64,000 nt of DNA from Apoda limacodes (taxonomy: Eukaryota; Arthropoda; Insecta; Lepidoptera; Limacodidae). Below, in pieces: positions 33,849 through 44,398 of the stretch. Location: the NCBI GenBank assembly GCA_946406115.1, contig OX291553.1, positions 687,001-751,000 on the forward strand, in the 5' to 3' direction. The first letter of the stretch is position 1. Each line of letters begins with the position of its first letter. A program made the position numbers and the translations under genes. The notes beneath the pieces were generated by a model that searched no databases, was not told the origin of the DNA, and saw only the letters and a program-made list of their open reading frames with translations.

Positions 33849-35339
33849 ATACAATTTAACAAAACTTTAATAAAAACATTTTTATTTTGTTTGATTATTT
33901 AAACATTAACAAATAGTACCTACTAGTAGGTATACGCAAGAAATATGCATTTTACAACAAAAAAATATTTAACAAATAATACCCATTTAGTAAGGTGTAG
34001 TATAGAGCTTCTGAGACCGAGAAGAAGCCTTTCAAAAATTGCTAAATTTCAATGAATTCTGTAATAGGGGCCTTAAATAAAACTAAAAACTAAAATACAC
34101 ATACTCACGAGTCACGACGTTAATTTGTTACTCGGCAAAATTACACTTTGACTATGTTGCATATTTTTGCTTGAAATAAATTCTAAATGATAGTTAGGTA
34201 CATATCCCAATCATGATCCCAATGTTTATAATTGAAAACAGAAAGGAGTTGTTCGAACTGGGGTCAAAACATTGTACACATAATAGAAAAAAAGTTTAAA
34301 AATAGTACTTCACATATTAATTATTAATTTTTAAGTTTTGTGTCTGGTTTGCGTGTACAAAATTAATTTTAAATGTTTATATTTTCAATGCTGACATCAC
34401 TGACACCATAATGCGCACTGCATCTTAACTATGATCACCTCGAAGCTGCGTTCAAAAACCGACTTGGATAGAGTTTCTACTCAAACCTTTACAAACTGAA
34501 CTGATTTGCAACCTAATGCCGGCTATGAACGTGTAAGTTGTTACCTTTAGTGTTGTTGTATATTATTCAGTTTAATGTGGATATTGTACTATAAGAGAGT
34601 GCTTTGAGTTTGTACCTACTAACTTTAGAAAAATATTTAAGATCAAACATACATTGTCTTTGGTTTGGTCCTAAATTGAGTCACATATAGCTCCGTTGTG
34701 TTTTGAGGGAAAAATTCCACACAAAAATAACTATTTCTGTGGAAATTCTCAATTGGTACTAAAAGTACTTATATCCTATCTCTTAGGCTCGATCTGTGAC
34801 AACATTAAGCAACAAAAAACTCAGTTTTTCAAAGATATAAGCCTTTATAACATACATTGCCTCATTTTAGCGGGCGCGCCAGTATTGACGGATAAGATAG
34901 TATTTCTTTTACTATATGGATTAAGATTGTTACGACTGTGTTTCCATTGTTCAATATTGCTAACTTCAATTCAGAAAATTCATTTGTACATAAAATTCCG
35001 GCATAAATATGGAAAATTAATGGTTCCAATCAGTTTTACACATTATTTCTAGCGTTATTCTATTTTTTAGCGTTATGTACAATGTCATGGCCCAGGCTCC
35101 ATACAAATAGAAAACATCTCATTTGGCGGTCGATTATATTTTTTGTAAAAAAAAATAAAAGTCACCAAATTTACCACAGACCTAGGAGTTTTACGCTACA
35201 TTCTATATCTATCTACTAACAAATCTTTACAAGAAAAATCAATATCAACCTTCTATTGATTCTTCAACACAATGAGAAAACATTGTAAATAGTAATTCTT
35301 CTTAGACAAGAAGAGGACGTACTAATTTTATTAATTTTA
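33849..35339. other. Stretch without a recognised gene; contains a 118-codon frame
   Basis: A plus-strand frame at 34696-35052 encodes 118 residues with a hydrophobic middle, but I see no motif, no neighbours and no typical start context. I do not recognise it and give it little weight. The rest is AT-rich and featureless. Confidence 0.3.
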
Positions 35340-35825
35340 AATAAAATAAAATACTGCTAAAATGTACACATCAAAACGCACTGAATGAATTCAGAAAAAT
35401 TAAACATAAAAAAACACCATTCCTTAAGATGCGCGCCAAAACTCCAAAAACAAAAGGGCACACACATTTTACCACTTTGGAAGTGTCTCTCGCGCAAACT
35501 ATTCAGTTTAGAAAATAATGATATAAGAAACCTTCATATCCTTTTTGAAGACCTATCCATAGATAACCAACACGTATGGGTTTGATGAAAAAAAATTTTG
35601 AGTTTCAGTTCTAAGTATGGGGAACCCCCAAAATTTATTGTTTTTTCAATTTTTGTGTGAAAATCTTAATGCGGTTCACAGAATACATCTACTTACCAAG
35701 TTTCAACAGTATAGTTCTTATAGTTTCGGAAAAAAGTGGCTGTGACATACGGACGGACAGACAGACAGATAGACATGAATCCATAAGGGTTCCATTTTTT
35801 GCTATTTGGCTACGGAACCCTAAAA
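35340..35825 (+). repeat. Dispersed lepidopteran repeat 'gtggctgtgacatacggacg'
   Basis: The wording 'cttaatgcggttcacagaat', 'tttcaacagtatagttctta', a (GACA)n run and 'tggctacggaaccctaaaaa' identifies this high-copy non-coding repeat. It looks nearly full length. Short frames inside it are not genes. Confidence 0.7.
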
Positions 35826-35894
35826 ACCTTACCGTACACTGTCAAATTTTAAAAACGTGATTCGACCGTGTCACTTCGCTTGGCTCGTGCGCTA

Positions 35895-36205
35895 GTTTTT
35901 ATGTGCCCCGTTTGGATTCGAGTGCTAGTTTTTATGTTACCAAGTTGGTCGCCCTGACTACAATAAATACAAAGGTACAAGTTGGTCCTGGTGCTCGCCG
36001 GCCGCTACCACGGCCCGCTCCGCTCGGATTTGCGCGCTAGTTTGTATGTACTTCGCTTGGATTCGAGCGTTAGTTTTCATGTCACCAAGTTAGTCGCCCT
36101 GACTACAATAAATAGGTACAAATTTGCCCTGGCGCTCGCCGGCCGCCACCGCGGCACGCTCCGATCGGCTTCACGCGCTAGTTTTCATGTGCTTGATCTG
36201 AGCCG
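35895..36205. repeat. Tandem repeat, 145-bp unit, ~2.2 copies, GC-rich
   Basis: ttggattcgag at 35912 and 36057 marks the period. Shared blocks are gtcgccctgactacaataaa and ctcgccggccgc. Confidence 0.8.
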
Positions 36206-36363
36206 AACCTAGCAAAGCGTCCTGCGGCAGCGGCCGACGAGTGCTAGAATCAAATGTCCCCAATGTTACTTTATATGTATGATTGAAAAATTTTATGTAT
36301 TTTTTTGCATACGCTATTAATTATCGTTTTCATTATTTATTTTTGAAATTGGCTATGTGAAAT

Positions 36364-36414
36364 AGTAGAGGGGATTCGTTGGTTCTGGCGCACTTCCCCC
36401 CAACCTCAACCCCT
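36364..36414 (+). repeat. Left terminal repeat of PolB-only element (relic copy 2)
   Basis: The 51-bp block starts AGTAGAGGGGATTCGTTGG and ends with a (CCCCAA)-type tract. It is the inverted partner of 1726-1776 (48 of 51 identical). It lies 5' of the polymerase relic at 37048, as expected for the left end. Confidence 0.65.
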
Positions 36415-36930
36415 CGCCTAAAAAAAAGCTCACCAATTTTTCTGCTTTGTACGACTCGCGCTTGACCACTCTCAAAACATCGTTGGTTCTGGCGCACTAC
36501 CCTCCAACCCCAACCCCTCGCCTCAAAAAAAAACTCCCCAATTTTTCTGCCCTGTACGACTCACGCTTGACCACTACAGGGGATTTGTTGGTTCTGGCGC
36601 ACTACCCCAACCCCTCGCCTAAAAACTTTTCTGCCCCGCACGACTCGCGCTTGACCACTCTCAAAACCACCCTGTGTCTGGGGTGTGGCGACTCGCGCTT
36701 GACCATTCTCCAAAAACCACCCCCCTGTGTCTGGGGTATGTCGACTCACGCTTGACCAAAACTACCGCGTGACGTCACAGTGACTTCTGTGTATAACCTA
36801 TTCCTATTTAATTACAATGATGTTGGTGGTGACATTCCAAAAACTAGTCCCCCCGAGGGTGTATCTCAAGATTTTAGGGGTGTGTCCACTCACGCTTTAC
36901 AAAAACTTAACCTGGAGACGTGTCGGTTCA
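36415..36930 (+). repeat. Degenerate tandem array built from the element's terminal repeat
   Basis: The terminal-repeat phrase ttggttctggcgcacta recurs at about 36484 and 36587. The phrase acgactc(g/a)cgcttgacca recurs at about 36449, 36556, 36639, 36690 and 36740, with weaker copies up to 36925. Spacing shrinks and identity decays toward the right. No coding capacity. Confidence 0.75.
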
Positions 36931-37047
36931 CGCTTGATATGACTTGACATGTTATACCTACAGAAAACCTTCAATTCAAGTCGGTCGAAGTTTAAAGAGA
37001 AAAGCTGATAATAGTGTTAAAGATTTACAACTAGTATCGACGTCAAA

Positions 37048-39345
37048 ATGATGTGTCAAATATGTGATTTACAGGTTAACCAAAGATTCTATGCTCAGCA
37101 CTTACGATCTAAGAAACACAAATAGAAACGTCTTATTCTTAATCATAATTTACTTTATGTGTCTGTTATATCACTTGTGAAGTATTTATAGCATCAATTG
37201 AAGAATCAATACTATTTTAATATTCATGCAGATTTTGATCAGGACACAAAAGATTTAAAAAATTCTTTTGAATTTTTAAATTTGTCTATTAGGAATTGGA
37301 TAAAAATTGGTGAATTAAAAAATTATTCAGAACCTTTAAGTGATGACATTAAAAATAAAATGTGTAATGTCACATAGTGATTTAGAAAAAAAAAGAAAAT
37401 GGTAGACCTTTAAAAAAACAGTTCTTAGAAATGCATGTTAATAAGTTCAATCCCTTACGGGGATCTTCGTATATTCGTAAAAAAGAACGATCAACAATAT
37501 TTTAAGTGGACTATATCCTGCAAATACACATTCCGATAGTGTATCATCATACTTTAGCCATCAAAAATAAACTAACGTTTAATAATATTCAGTTCCCAAT
37601 CAAATTATCTGATATACCCAAGGTAGAAAAACAAAATGACATTAGCATTAATATGTTTGAATAAGAGTTTAACAAAGAAAAAAAAAAACTTTACAAAATG
37701 TTCTAATTAATTACAAATTAACTTATTATTTTTAAACAATGGTTGAAATGGGTTTTAATTAATCACCAGAAGCATGACTGTGCTCAAATTTTTACTGAAT
37801 AACTAGGAATTCATAAAAAAGAAAAATATTGGTTTAATAGGGAAACAAATAATGATGAAATCTATTTTGATAAATTTCAAAGAATATTAAAATTACATTT
37901 TATAATATATGCAGACTTTGTAGCTCATTTAAAACCCGTCGCCTATTGTATCCCTGATCCATCGAAGTCATATACGTAAACAATACATGAACATGTAGTT
38001 TGTTCTTATGGATACTATATAAAATGTTCATATGATGATAAACTGTCTATATACAGAACATACTCAGAGCCTAATTGTACAAAAATGTTTTGAAAAATGA
38101 TATTAGCAATATACATAGGATAAATTGTTTTCAAAAATGTCCACTTTCTTTAACTAATGAAGAGAAGGATAAGACAATCGCAATTATGTTATATTAGGTG
38201 ATGAAATCACAGTAGACTATGACTGGAATACTAGTAATTTTAGAGCTGTTAGTCACGAATTATTTAGTAGCACAAAGTATCGTGTTCCATTTTTCATTCC
38301 TATTCTATTTCACAATCTAAACAATTATGATGCTCATTTTATTGTTCATGCTTTGAATTTTAAAGATTGAGAAATAAAAATAATTCCACAAAATAAGTAA
38401 AAATATATTTCATTCTCATATAAACCTAATATGTCGTATAGTTCATTTGCGGTTTTTAGATTATTTTTAATTTATGATCTACTAGAGTTTAGATATATAG
38501 ATGTTATATAAAGACCAATTTGCAGAATTAAGAAATCAATTACAAACGAATTTTAATAAACTTATTAGGAAAGGTGTTTTTCTTCATGAATTTGTTAATT
38601 CTTATGAGTCCTTTAAAATTACATCTCTTCCAAATCAAGACGCTTTCTTTAACTCTTTAATACCAGTGTATCTAATTAAAATAATAAACATGCTTAAAAC
38701 AATCAAGACGCTTTCTTTAACTCTTTAATACTAGTGTATCTAATTATAATAATAAACATGCTCAAAACGATGTCAGCCCAATTTAAATGTAAAATATGTT
38801 GGAATATTCCAATCTATATTTAAGAACTTATGTAATGCTACTCACTGATATTTCTGATAACTTTAGAATTTTTTATATCTAATGTGATATAATTGTAATT
38901 ATTTATTTTCTTCTTTTTACACTAAGCTGTACACCTATCTATAATATATTTTTGCCACGCAAAATGAGCTCTATTTTAAAATTAACCTGTAACCTTAAGT
39001 ACCCTGAACATTTACATGATCTTAATTCAGATTTACCTTTATGCCTGAAAAACATTGTAAACGGTTATAGTAAAGATAAGAAATTAGTATCAAATTTTTA
39101 TAATAAAACTAAAATATAATTTACTATAGAAATCTCAAACAATGTTTACAACTTACTATGAAGTAAATTAGGGTTCATAGAATTTTACAGTTTAAGCATA
39201 GTCCTTAGTTGAAATATATATATATATACATTTAAATACACAAGTAAGAACTACAGCTAAAAGTGACTGAAAAAAGATTTTTATAAATAATACATTCTTT
39301 GGTAAAACTATGGAAAATGTTAAAAACGTGAATTTGTGAAAAAAA
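37048..39345 (+). pseudogene. Decayed Polinton-type DNA polymerase B, near full length (relic copy 2)
   Basis: It starts with ATG at 37048 and a C2H2-like finger (C-x2-C-x12-H-x5-H). That arrangement is close to the N-terminus of the intact PolB at 52070-55585 (C-x2-C-x11-H-x5-H). Further blocks are NKFNPLRGSSYI (about 37440), IQFPIKLSDIPKVEKQND (about 37590-37640), the exonuclease block IYADFVAHLKPV (about 37908), HNLNNYDAHFIVHALNF (about 38320), RKGVFLHEFVNSYESFK (about 38570) and the IVNGYSKDKK block near 39055. Dozens of stops and frameshifts make it a dead gene. A short in-frame duplication occurs near 38630-38760. It has no capsid, integrase or protease neighbours, unlike the Polinton at 43 kb. 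Confidence 0.8.
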
Positions 39346-39353
39346 AAGATATT

Positions 39354-40310
39354 TATTTGGAGAATTATAAGTCGTGTCTATGTATCACAAATGTAAATAT
39401 TTCACGTGCAGAATTCGAAGTGTGAAACACACTATATTACACAAAAAAATAAATAAACTTGTTGTAGACTTATATAAATACTTAACCATTGTTTTTTATC
39501 TTTATAATATCCAAGTTTCGTTTTATTAAAGTTTAATAATAAAGTAACTATAAATGTTATCACTAGGATAGTCTGAAGTATCGAAAAAAAAGTGTATGGT
39601 ATAATAATGAAAGTTGTACATCAAAATTTTTATTTTTCCAATATACAAAATCGTAACAAGTATTTCGAGAGTCCTACAGACTTCACAAAAATTAATAAAA
39701 CTTGTTGTAGATTTATAATTGCTTGATGTAATTGCCGAATCTAAAGTTTTCAAGAAAATTGTGACAAAAAAGAGATTTATTTGGAGAACTATAAGTCGTG
39801 TCTATGTATCACAAATGTAAATATTTCACGTGCAGAATTCGAAGTGTGAAACACACTATATTACACAAAAAAAAAAAAAAAAACTTGTTGTAGACTTATA
39901 TAAATACTTAACCATTTGTTTTTTATCTTTATAATATCCAAGTTTCGTTTTATTAAAGTTTAATAATAAAGTAACTATAAATGTTATCACTAGGATAGTC
40001 TGAAGTATCGAAAAAAAAGTGTATGGTATAATAATGAAAGTTATACATCAAAATTTTTATATTTCCAATATACAAAATCGTAACAAGTATTTCGAGAGTC
40101 CTACAGACTTCACAAAAATTAATAAAACTTGTTGTAGATTTATAATTGCTTGATGTAATTGCCGAATCTAAAGTTTTCACGAAAATTGTGACAAAAAAGA
40201 GATTTATTTGGAGAACTATAAGTCGTGTCTATGTATCACAAATGTAAATATTTCACGTGCAGAATTCGAAGTGTGAAACACACTATATTACACAAAAAAA
40301 ATAATAAACT
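39354..40310. repeat. Tandem repeat, ~425-bp unit, ~2.2 copies
   Basis: ttggagaa(t/c)tataagtcgtg recurs at 39357, 39781 and 40208 (periods 424 and 427). The copies are almost identical, so the duplication is recent. Each unit carries the 'cacgtgcagaattcgaagtg' block and short inverted segments. It lies between the polymerase relic and the lost right end of that element. Confidence 0.85.
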
Positions 40311-40329
40311 TGTTGTAGAGTTTAGTTTT

Positions 40330-40411
40330 AAAACATAAATTGTTAATTTTTAGGGTTTCGTACCTCAAAATGAAAAAGGAACCCTTGCCACTTAGTTGTC
40401 CGTCTGTCTGT
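40330..40411 (+). repeat. Dispersed 'agggtttcgtacctcaaaa' repeat, left part
   Basis: This non-coding lepidopteran repeat ends in ccgtctgtctgtc, where a LINE is inserted. It continues at 41657-41750 beyond the LINE tail. Confidence 0.65.
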
Positions 40412-41656
40412 CAGCAGTCACTATAGGAGTCCCTCAGGGCTAAATTTTAGGTCCTTTTCTATTTCTTATTTACATTAACGATCTCCCATATAATGTAAAA
40501 AACCATGACATTGTCTTATTTGCTGATGACACCTCTTTGCTTTTTAAAGTTAAGAGACGACAGACATGTTATAATGAATTAAATGATGCCCTTTCTAAAA
40601 TTGTAAATTGGTTTAACGTTAATAATTTGTTACTTAATGAAAAAAAAACCAAATGTGTTAAATTTACATTACCAAATGTTAGTCAGAGACAGACATGTAT
40701 TAATATTAATGGCGAGCAATTAGGACTTGTTAATTCAACAGTCTTTCTTGGCATAACGCTGGACTCCAAACTTCAATGGGGTCCTCATATTCATAACCTA
40801 GCCAAAAAACTTAGCTCTGCTGTGTATGCGATCAAGAAAATAAGACAATTGACCGATGTCGACACTGCAAAAATAGTATATTTTAGCTATTTCCGTAGTT
40901 TAATGACATATGGTATCCTATTGTGGGGTAGCGCTGCTGATGTAAATACAATATTTTTGTTACAAAAAAGGGCAATTCGTGCTATTTATAAATTAGGATC
41001 TAGGATATCTCTGAGGGATAGGTTTAGGGAAGTAAAAATTTTAACTTTAGTGTCGCAGTACATATATGAAAATCTTTTATATGTACATAAAAATATCAAT
41101 AGTTTCAGCAAGAAAAGTGACCTTCACAAAGTAAATACTAGAAGTAAAAATAAGCTGTTGGTGCATGATACACGTCTCCACAAAATAAGTAACTCTTTTA
41201 TGGGGCAATGTATACACTTTTACAACAAAGTTCCCAATAAAATTCAAAATCTATCAATAAGTAAATTTAAATCTTTTATCAAGCAGGTACTTTGTAAAAA
41301 GGCATACTACAATATTTCAGACTATGTAAATGATAAAAATCCTTGGGACTGATGATGCTCAATTACAGGATGCATAGGTAAACCAAATTAAAATGGAAAA
41401 AACATAAAATTGTACGACTAAAATTTTTTTATATAAAACGTTAATTGTATTTTAGTTTTTTTGTATTATTGATAGTGTTTTTAAAAGAGTAACTATCGAG
41501 TTTCTTGCCGGATTCTTCTCGGTAGAAATCAACAACATTGTGAACCGGCGGGAAGGTGGGAGGGTTCAAAAAATAATATTTTATAACTTTGACGATTCAA
41601 AAGTGATTGTAAAATCCTTATTTGAATAAACCATTTTGACTTTGACTTTGACTTTG
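40412..41656 (+). mobile_element. 5'-truncated Jockey/CR1-like LINE (copy B)
   Basis: It begins within the RT block GVPQG(stop)ILGPFLFLIYIN, continues through the C-terminus, then a 3' UTR with 'tcttgccggattcttctcgg' and a tail of TTTGACTTTGACTTTGAC (41635-41656). It inserted into the (GTCT)n part of a dispersed repeat, which resumes right after the tail. It is nearly identical to copy A (15112-16335) in opposite orientation. Confidence 0.85.
40537..41352 (+). pseudogene. LINE reverse-transcriptase C-terminal frame
   Basis: The 271-residue frame starts just after the catalytic block; the upstream, in-frame sequence from 40413 reads GVPQG, then a stop, then LFADDTSLLFK. It includes NNLLLNEKKTKCVKF, FLGITLDSKLQWGPHI, IRQLTDVDTAKIVYFSYF, MTYGILLWG, LQKRAIRAIYKLGSR and HFYNKVPNKIQ. 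There is no endonuclease or N-terminal RT and one nonsense codon upstream, so it is a dead 5'-truncated copy. Confidence 0.8.
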
Positions 41657-41750
41657 TCTATCTGTCCGTCTGTCTGCCTATCTGTCTGTTAAGACCCTTA
41701 TTCTCTGGACCGCGTAAAGGTATCACGTTGAAATTAATATTAAATACTAA
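41657..41750 (+). repeat. Dispersed repeat, right part after the LINE
   Basis: The (GTCT)n run followed by 'gttaagacccttattctctg' and 'taaaggtatcacgttgaaat' is the natural continuation of 40330-40411. Confidence 0.6.
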
Positions 41751-42670
41751 AGGCCACTTGCGCTCCTCAGGGTTAGCACCATTTTTGTCAAGTTATAAAG
41801 TTAACCTGAGTCAAAGTCACATTTGTTTTGCGCTGCTACTTAACCCGGGTCACTGCCGAGTTAAATATTAAAAATTTAACCCGCATTCATCGGAGTGACT
41901 AACTCCGCCATATTGCGCCAACATTTTTAAGTTAAATTCGTGTTGATATAGGTTTTCTGGTTAAATTTATATTATTTTTCGACTATGAATAGGTTCCTAT
42001 ATAGGAAGGTAGATAGCATTTAATTTTCTGACGAATACATTTACTCAAACCATTTTAATAGAACTGTGCAAGAACAAAGTGTTAAGGTATTTAAAAGTAT
42101 GAGAGAACAAAACTTTTACTCACTATTATAATAATATTTTTATTGAATAATTATTTGTAACACTGAATTCCGAGGTTCATTATATTTGCTTTTGCTACCT
42201 GCAGGCATTCTAGGTACCTTGGTTTTTTTCTATATTCAACACAAACATATAGGCAAAGACTCCATAGAAAAAATTGGAGCAGCAATTATGTCTTCCTTCG
42301 ACTCCTTCGTGACGCCAATACAAAGTATTATGTCTTCCTTCGACTCCTTCGTGACGCCCAGCCGATCGCCAGATGTTTATGAATGACGTTTTAGGAATGG
42401 AAGATACTTTTAAAAATTGTTTTAATCCATGTTTTGCATTATACGCGTACGTAGGTACTCGGTCTGTCGGTCTATTCACTAAATATTTATTTAATTTGAT
42501 TGTGCAAGCGGAAGTGACCTCCTATAGATCTTTCGTTGTCTTAACGCGTTCGATATCGCTCTTATTTTCTACGATGGAGTCTTTGCCTATGTGTACAAAT
42601 ATGACTTTGGCTCAGGTTAAGTTTATAACTTGACAAAAATGGCGCTAACCCTGAGGAGCGCAAGTGGCCC
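41751..42670. mobile_element. PIF/Harbinger-like MITE with ~75-bp terminal inverted repeats
   Basis: 41752-41826 (ggccacttgcgctcctcagg...) is an almost perfect reverse complement of 42595-42669. The element is flanked by TAA on both sides (41748-41750 and 42671-42673), the TWA target duplication typical of PIF/Harbinger. The interior is non-coding apart from a 42-bp tandem duplication at 42287-42360. The short frames that cross the duplication are not genes. Confidence 0.75.
42287..42360. repeat. 42-bp tandem duplication inside the MITE
   Basis: tatgtcttccttcgactcct occurs twice, 42 bp apart. Confidence 0.85.
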
Positions 42671-42716
42671 TAAATTTCGGTCTTAAGTGCCAGGCTTATT
42701 GAATAATGATTGAAAA

Positions 42717-42906
42717 CATAGTATTTGTATTTGCATAACTGTCTGCAGAAGTCATATTTTTCTGCAAAATTGTGTATGTTAGTCACATAGTATCTGTATT
42801 TGCATAGCTGTCTGAAGAAGTCATATTTTTCTGCAAAATTATGTATGTTAGTCGCATAGTATTTGTATTTTCATAACTGTCTGAAGATGTCATATTTTTC
42901 TGCAAA
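42717..42906. repeat. Tandem repeat, 69-bp unit x ~2.8
   Basis: catagtatttgtatttgcat recurs at 42717, 42786 and 42855, each followed by 'gtcatatttttctgcaaa'. A 13-nt C run follows at 42932-42944. Confidence 0.85.
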
Positions 42907-42984
42907 CAACCTTTTCACACCACATTACAAACCCCCCCCCCCCCATCCTATTTTTTATTCCATACGGATGTCCGGCCTTAATTC

Positions 42985-43235
42985 ATTTTTTTAACAAATA
43001 AAAAAAGAACATCTTTTAAGTATAATACTAGTTATGTTGGTTGGGGTACTATTATAAAGTCCGGGATTAATATGAACGGTCTAGATATAATGGCCTAATT
43101 ATCCTAAATTGTGCTAATAGAATATTAATATCATGTTCTAAGTGTTCTTAAAGTTCTAACAAACCCCGGGTAATTTCAAATAAACTAACACGTCATAACA
43201 TTATACGGAATACGTGAAAACCAAGACAACTACCT
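42985..43235 (+). repeat. Left part of the dispersed repeat that carries the Polinton
   Basis: It is the reverse complement of 20880-21120; the right part is at 61655-61830. Confidence 0.75.
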
Positions 43236-43478
43236 TTTGTAATTGTTAGAATTTTTATTGTACGAGGCTACCTAATGGTCGTTAAATGACTCATTTAGGT
43301 TACTCGCAATATTATATAGGTTCTAAGTAACTTAAACTTTCGCGGTTATATTCAACATTATAAAACTTCAAATAACAGTAGCCTAACTATTTAACCACTA
43401 AATAGCGTTTGTCTTAAAACGTCCTCCAGTCAACTTTCGCTCCAAACAAACATCCAATCATATTTTGTTTTAAAACAT

Positions 43479-43484
43479 TAATTC
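43479..43484. repeat. Target-site duplication TAATTC (left)
   Basis: Directly abuts the AGTAG terminus; the partner is at 61428-61433. Six bp is the known Maverick/Polinton duplication length. Confidence 0.9.
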
Positions 43485-43589
43485 AGTAGTATAATATTGG
43501 GCACTCTAGACCACCTCCGTGTCATCAGGCTCACTCCGTTCGCTTGCACTCCGGTGGCTTAGCGTGCCCAATATTATGTTTTTGAGATC
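43485..43589 (+). repeat. Polinton left terminal inverted repeat
   Basis: 105 bp, reverse complement of 61323-61427 apart from one base. It contains its own imperfect palindrome: ATAATATTGGGCAC at 43491 and its complement ending at 43577 bracket an 87-bp segment that can fold back, with CTA and CCACC pairing further in. Confidence 0.95.
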
Positions 43590-43633
43590 TTCTGTTTACC
43601 TTGAGTGACTGGAGTTGTTTTGTTATTTTCTGC

Positions 43634-43640
43634 TATAAAA
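43634..43640 (+). promoter_or_regulatory. TATA box for the rightward genes
   Basis: TATAAAA lies 30 bp before an initiator-like TCATTC (43664) and 61 bp before the ATPase ATG. A minimal upstream ATG-stop (ATGCTCTGTTGA) lies in the leader. Confidence 0.5.
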
Positions 43641-43700
43641 CGAAAAGAGTGCTTTCATTAATGTCATTCAAGGCAAAATGCTCTGTTGATTTAGTTCACA

Positions 43701-44387
43701 ATGAAGTTTGTTAAACAAAGTCAATCCCTGCAGCTCGACAAAATTTGTCCAGATACTATAAACACAACTCATCGCCATGGAAATCTCTTACCTGATACCG
43801 TTCGTTGTATAATTTGTGGACCGTCAAATAGTGGAAAAACTAATTTGGTTATCGGTCTTCTATTACATCAAAATGGTTTACGTTTTAAAAACGTATATGT
43901 CTATTCGAAAACACTTCATCAACCGAAATATGTCTTCTTAGAAAGAGTTTTGCATCTTGTTCCAGCCGTGTCTTACGCAAAATACAGTGATAATGAAGAT
44001 GTGCTTAGTCCTCAGGACGCAAAACCGAATTCGGTAATAATATTTGATGACGTAGCATGCGAAAGTCAAACAAACATTCGAGATTATTTTGCTATGGGTC
44101 GTCATAAGAATATAGATTGTTTTTATTTAAATCAAACGTATAGCAAAATTCCTAAACAGCTTATTCGAGACAATGCAAATCATTTAGTTTTATTTAAGCA
44201 GGATGATATCAACTTAAGACACATATATGATGAGCACGTCAACACAGATATGAAGTGGATTGAATTTCGTGAAATGTGTTCCAAAATATGGAGTGAAGCG
44301 TATAACTATCTAGTTATAAACAAAGATTGTTCAAAAAGTAATGGGTGTTATAGAAAAAAATTTGATACCTTTGTAATATTTGATTAG
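43701..44387 (+). CDS. ATP: Genome-packaging ATPase (FtsK/HerA, A32-like)
   Basis: 228 residues. A P-loop GPSNSGKT at 40-47 follows the first hydrophobic strand (CIIC). A Walker B strand VIIFDD is at 112-117, followed by a sensor-type YLNQTY near 144-149. This is the layout of the poxvirus A32/adenovirus-like packaging ATPases found in Polintons. In that family the protein pumps element DNA into a preformed capsid. It is the first gene after the left terminal repeat and has a TATA box 61 bp upstream. Length and motifs are normal for the family and no lesion is seen. The start is the first in-frame ATG after the TATA/initiator, apart from a two-codon upstream frame. Confidence 0.93.
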   Translation: MKFVKQSQSLQLDKICPDTINTTHRHGNLLPDTVRCIICGPSNSGKTNLVIGLLLHQNGLRFKNVYVYSKTLHQPKYVFLERVLHLVPAVSYAKYSDNEDVLSPQDAKPNSVIIFDDVACESQTNIRDYFAMGRHKNIDCFYLNQTYSKIPKQLIRDNANHLVLFKQDDINLRHIYDEHVNTDMKWIEFREMCSKIWSEAYNYLVINKDCSKSNGCYRKKFDTFVIFD

Positions 44388-44398
44388 TGATATTATAA

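Noticed and set aside
36447..36755. 102-codon frame with repeated 'LTTLKTSLVLAHYP'-like segments
   Set aside because: It reads the terminal-repeat-derived tandem array and is not a protein gene.
39526..40180. Two identical 75-codon frames
   Set aside because: They are the two copies of a ~425-bp tandem duplication in AT-rich non-coding DNA; no motif is present.
42210..42479. 89-codon minus-strand frame with two 'RHEGVEGRHN' repeats
   Set aside because: It simply reads a 42-bp tandem duplication inside a MITE and crosses the terminal-repeat region.
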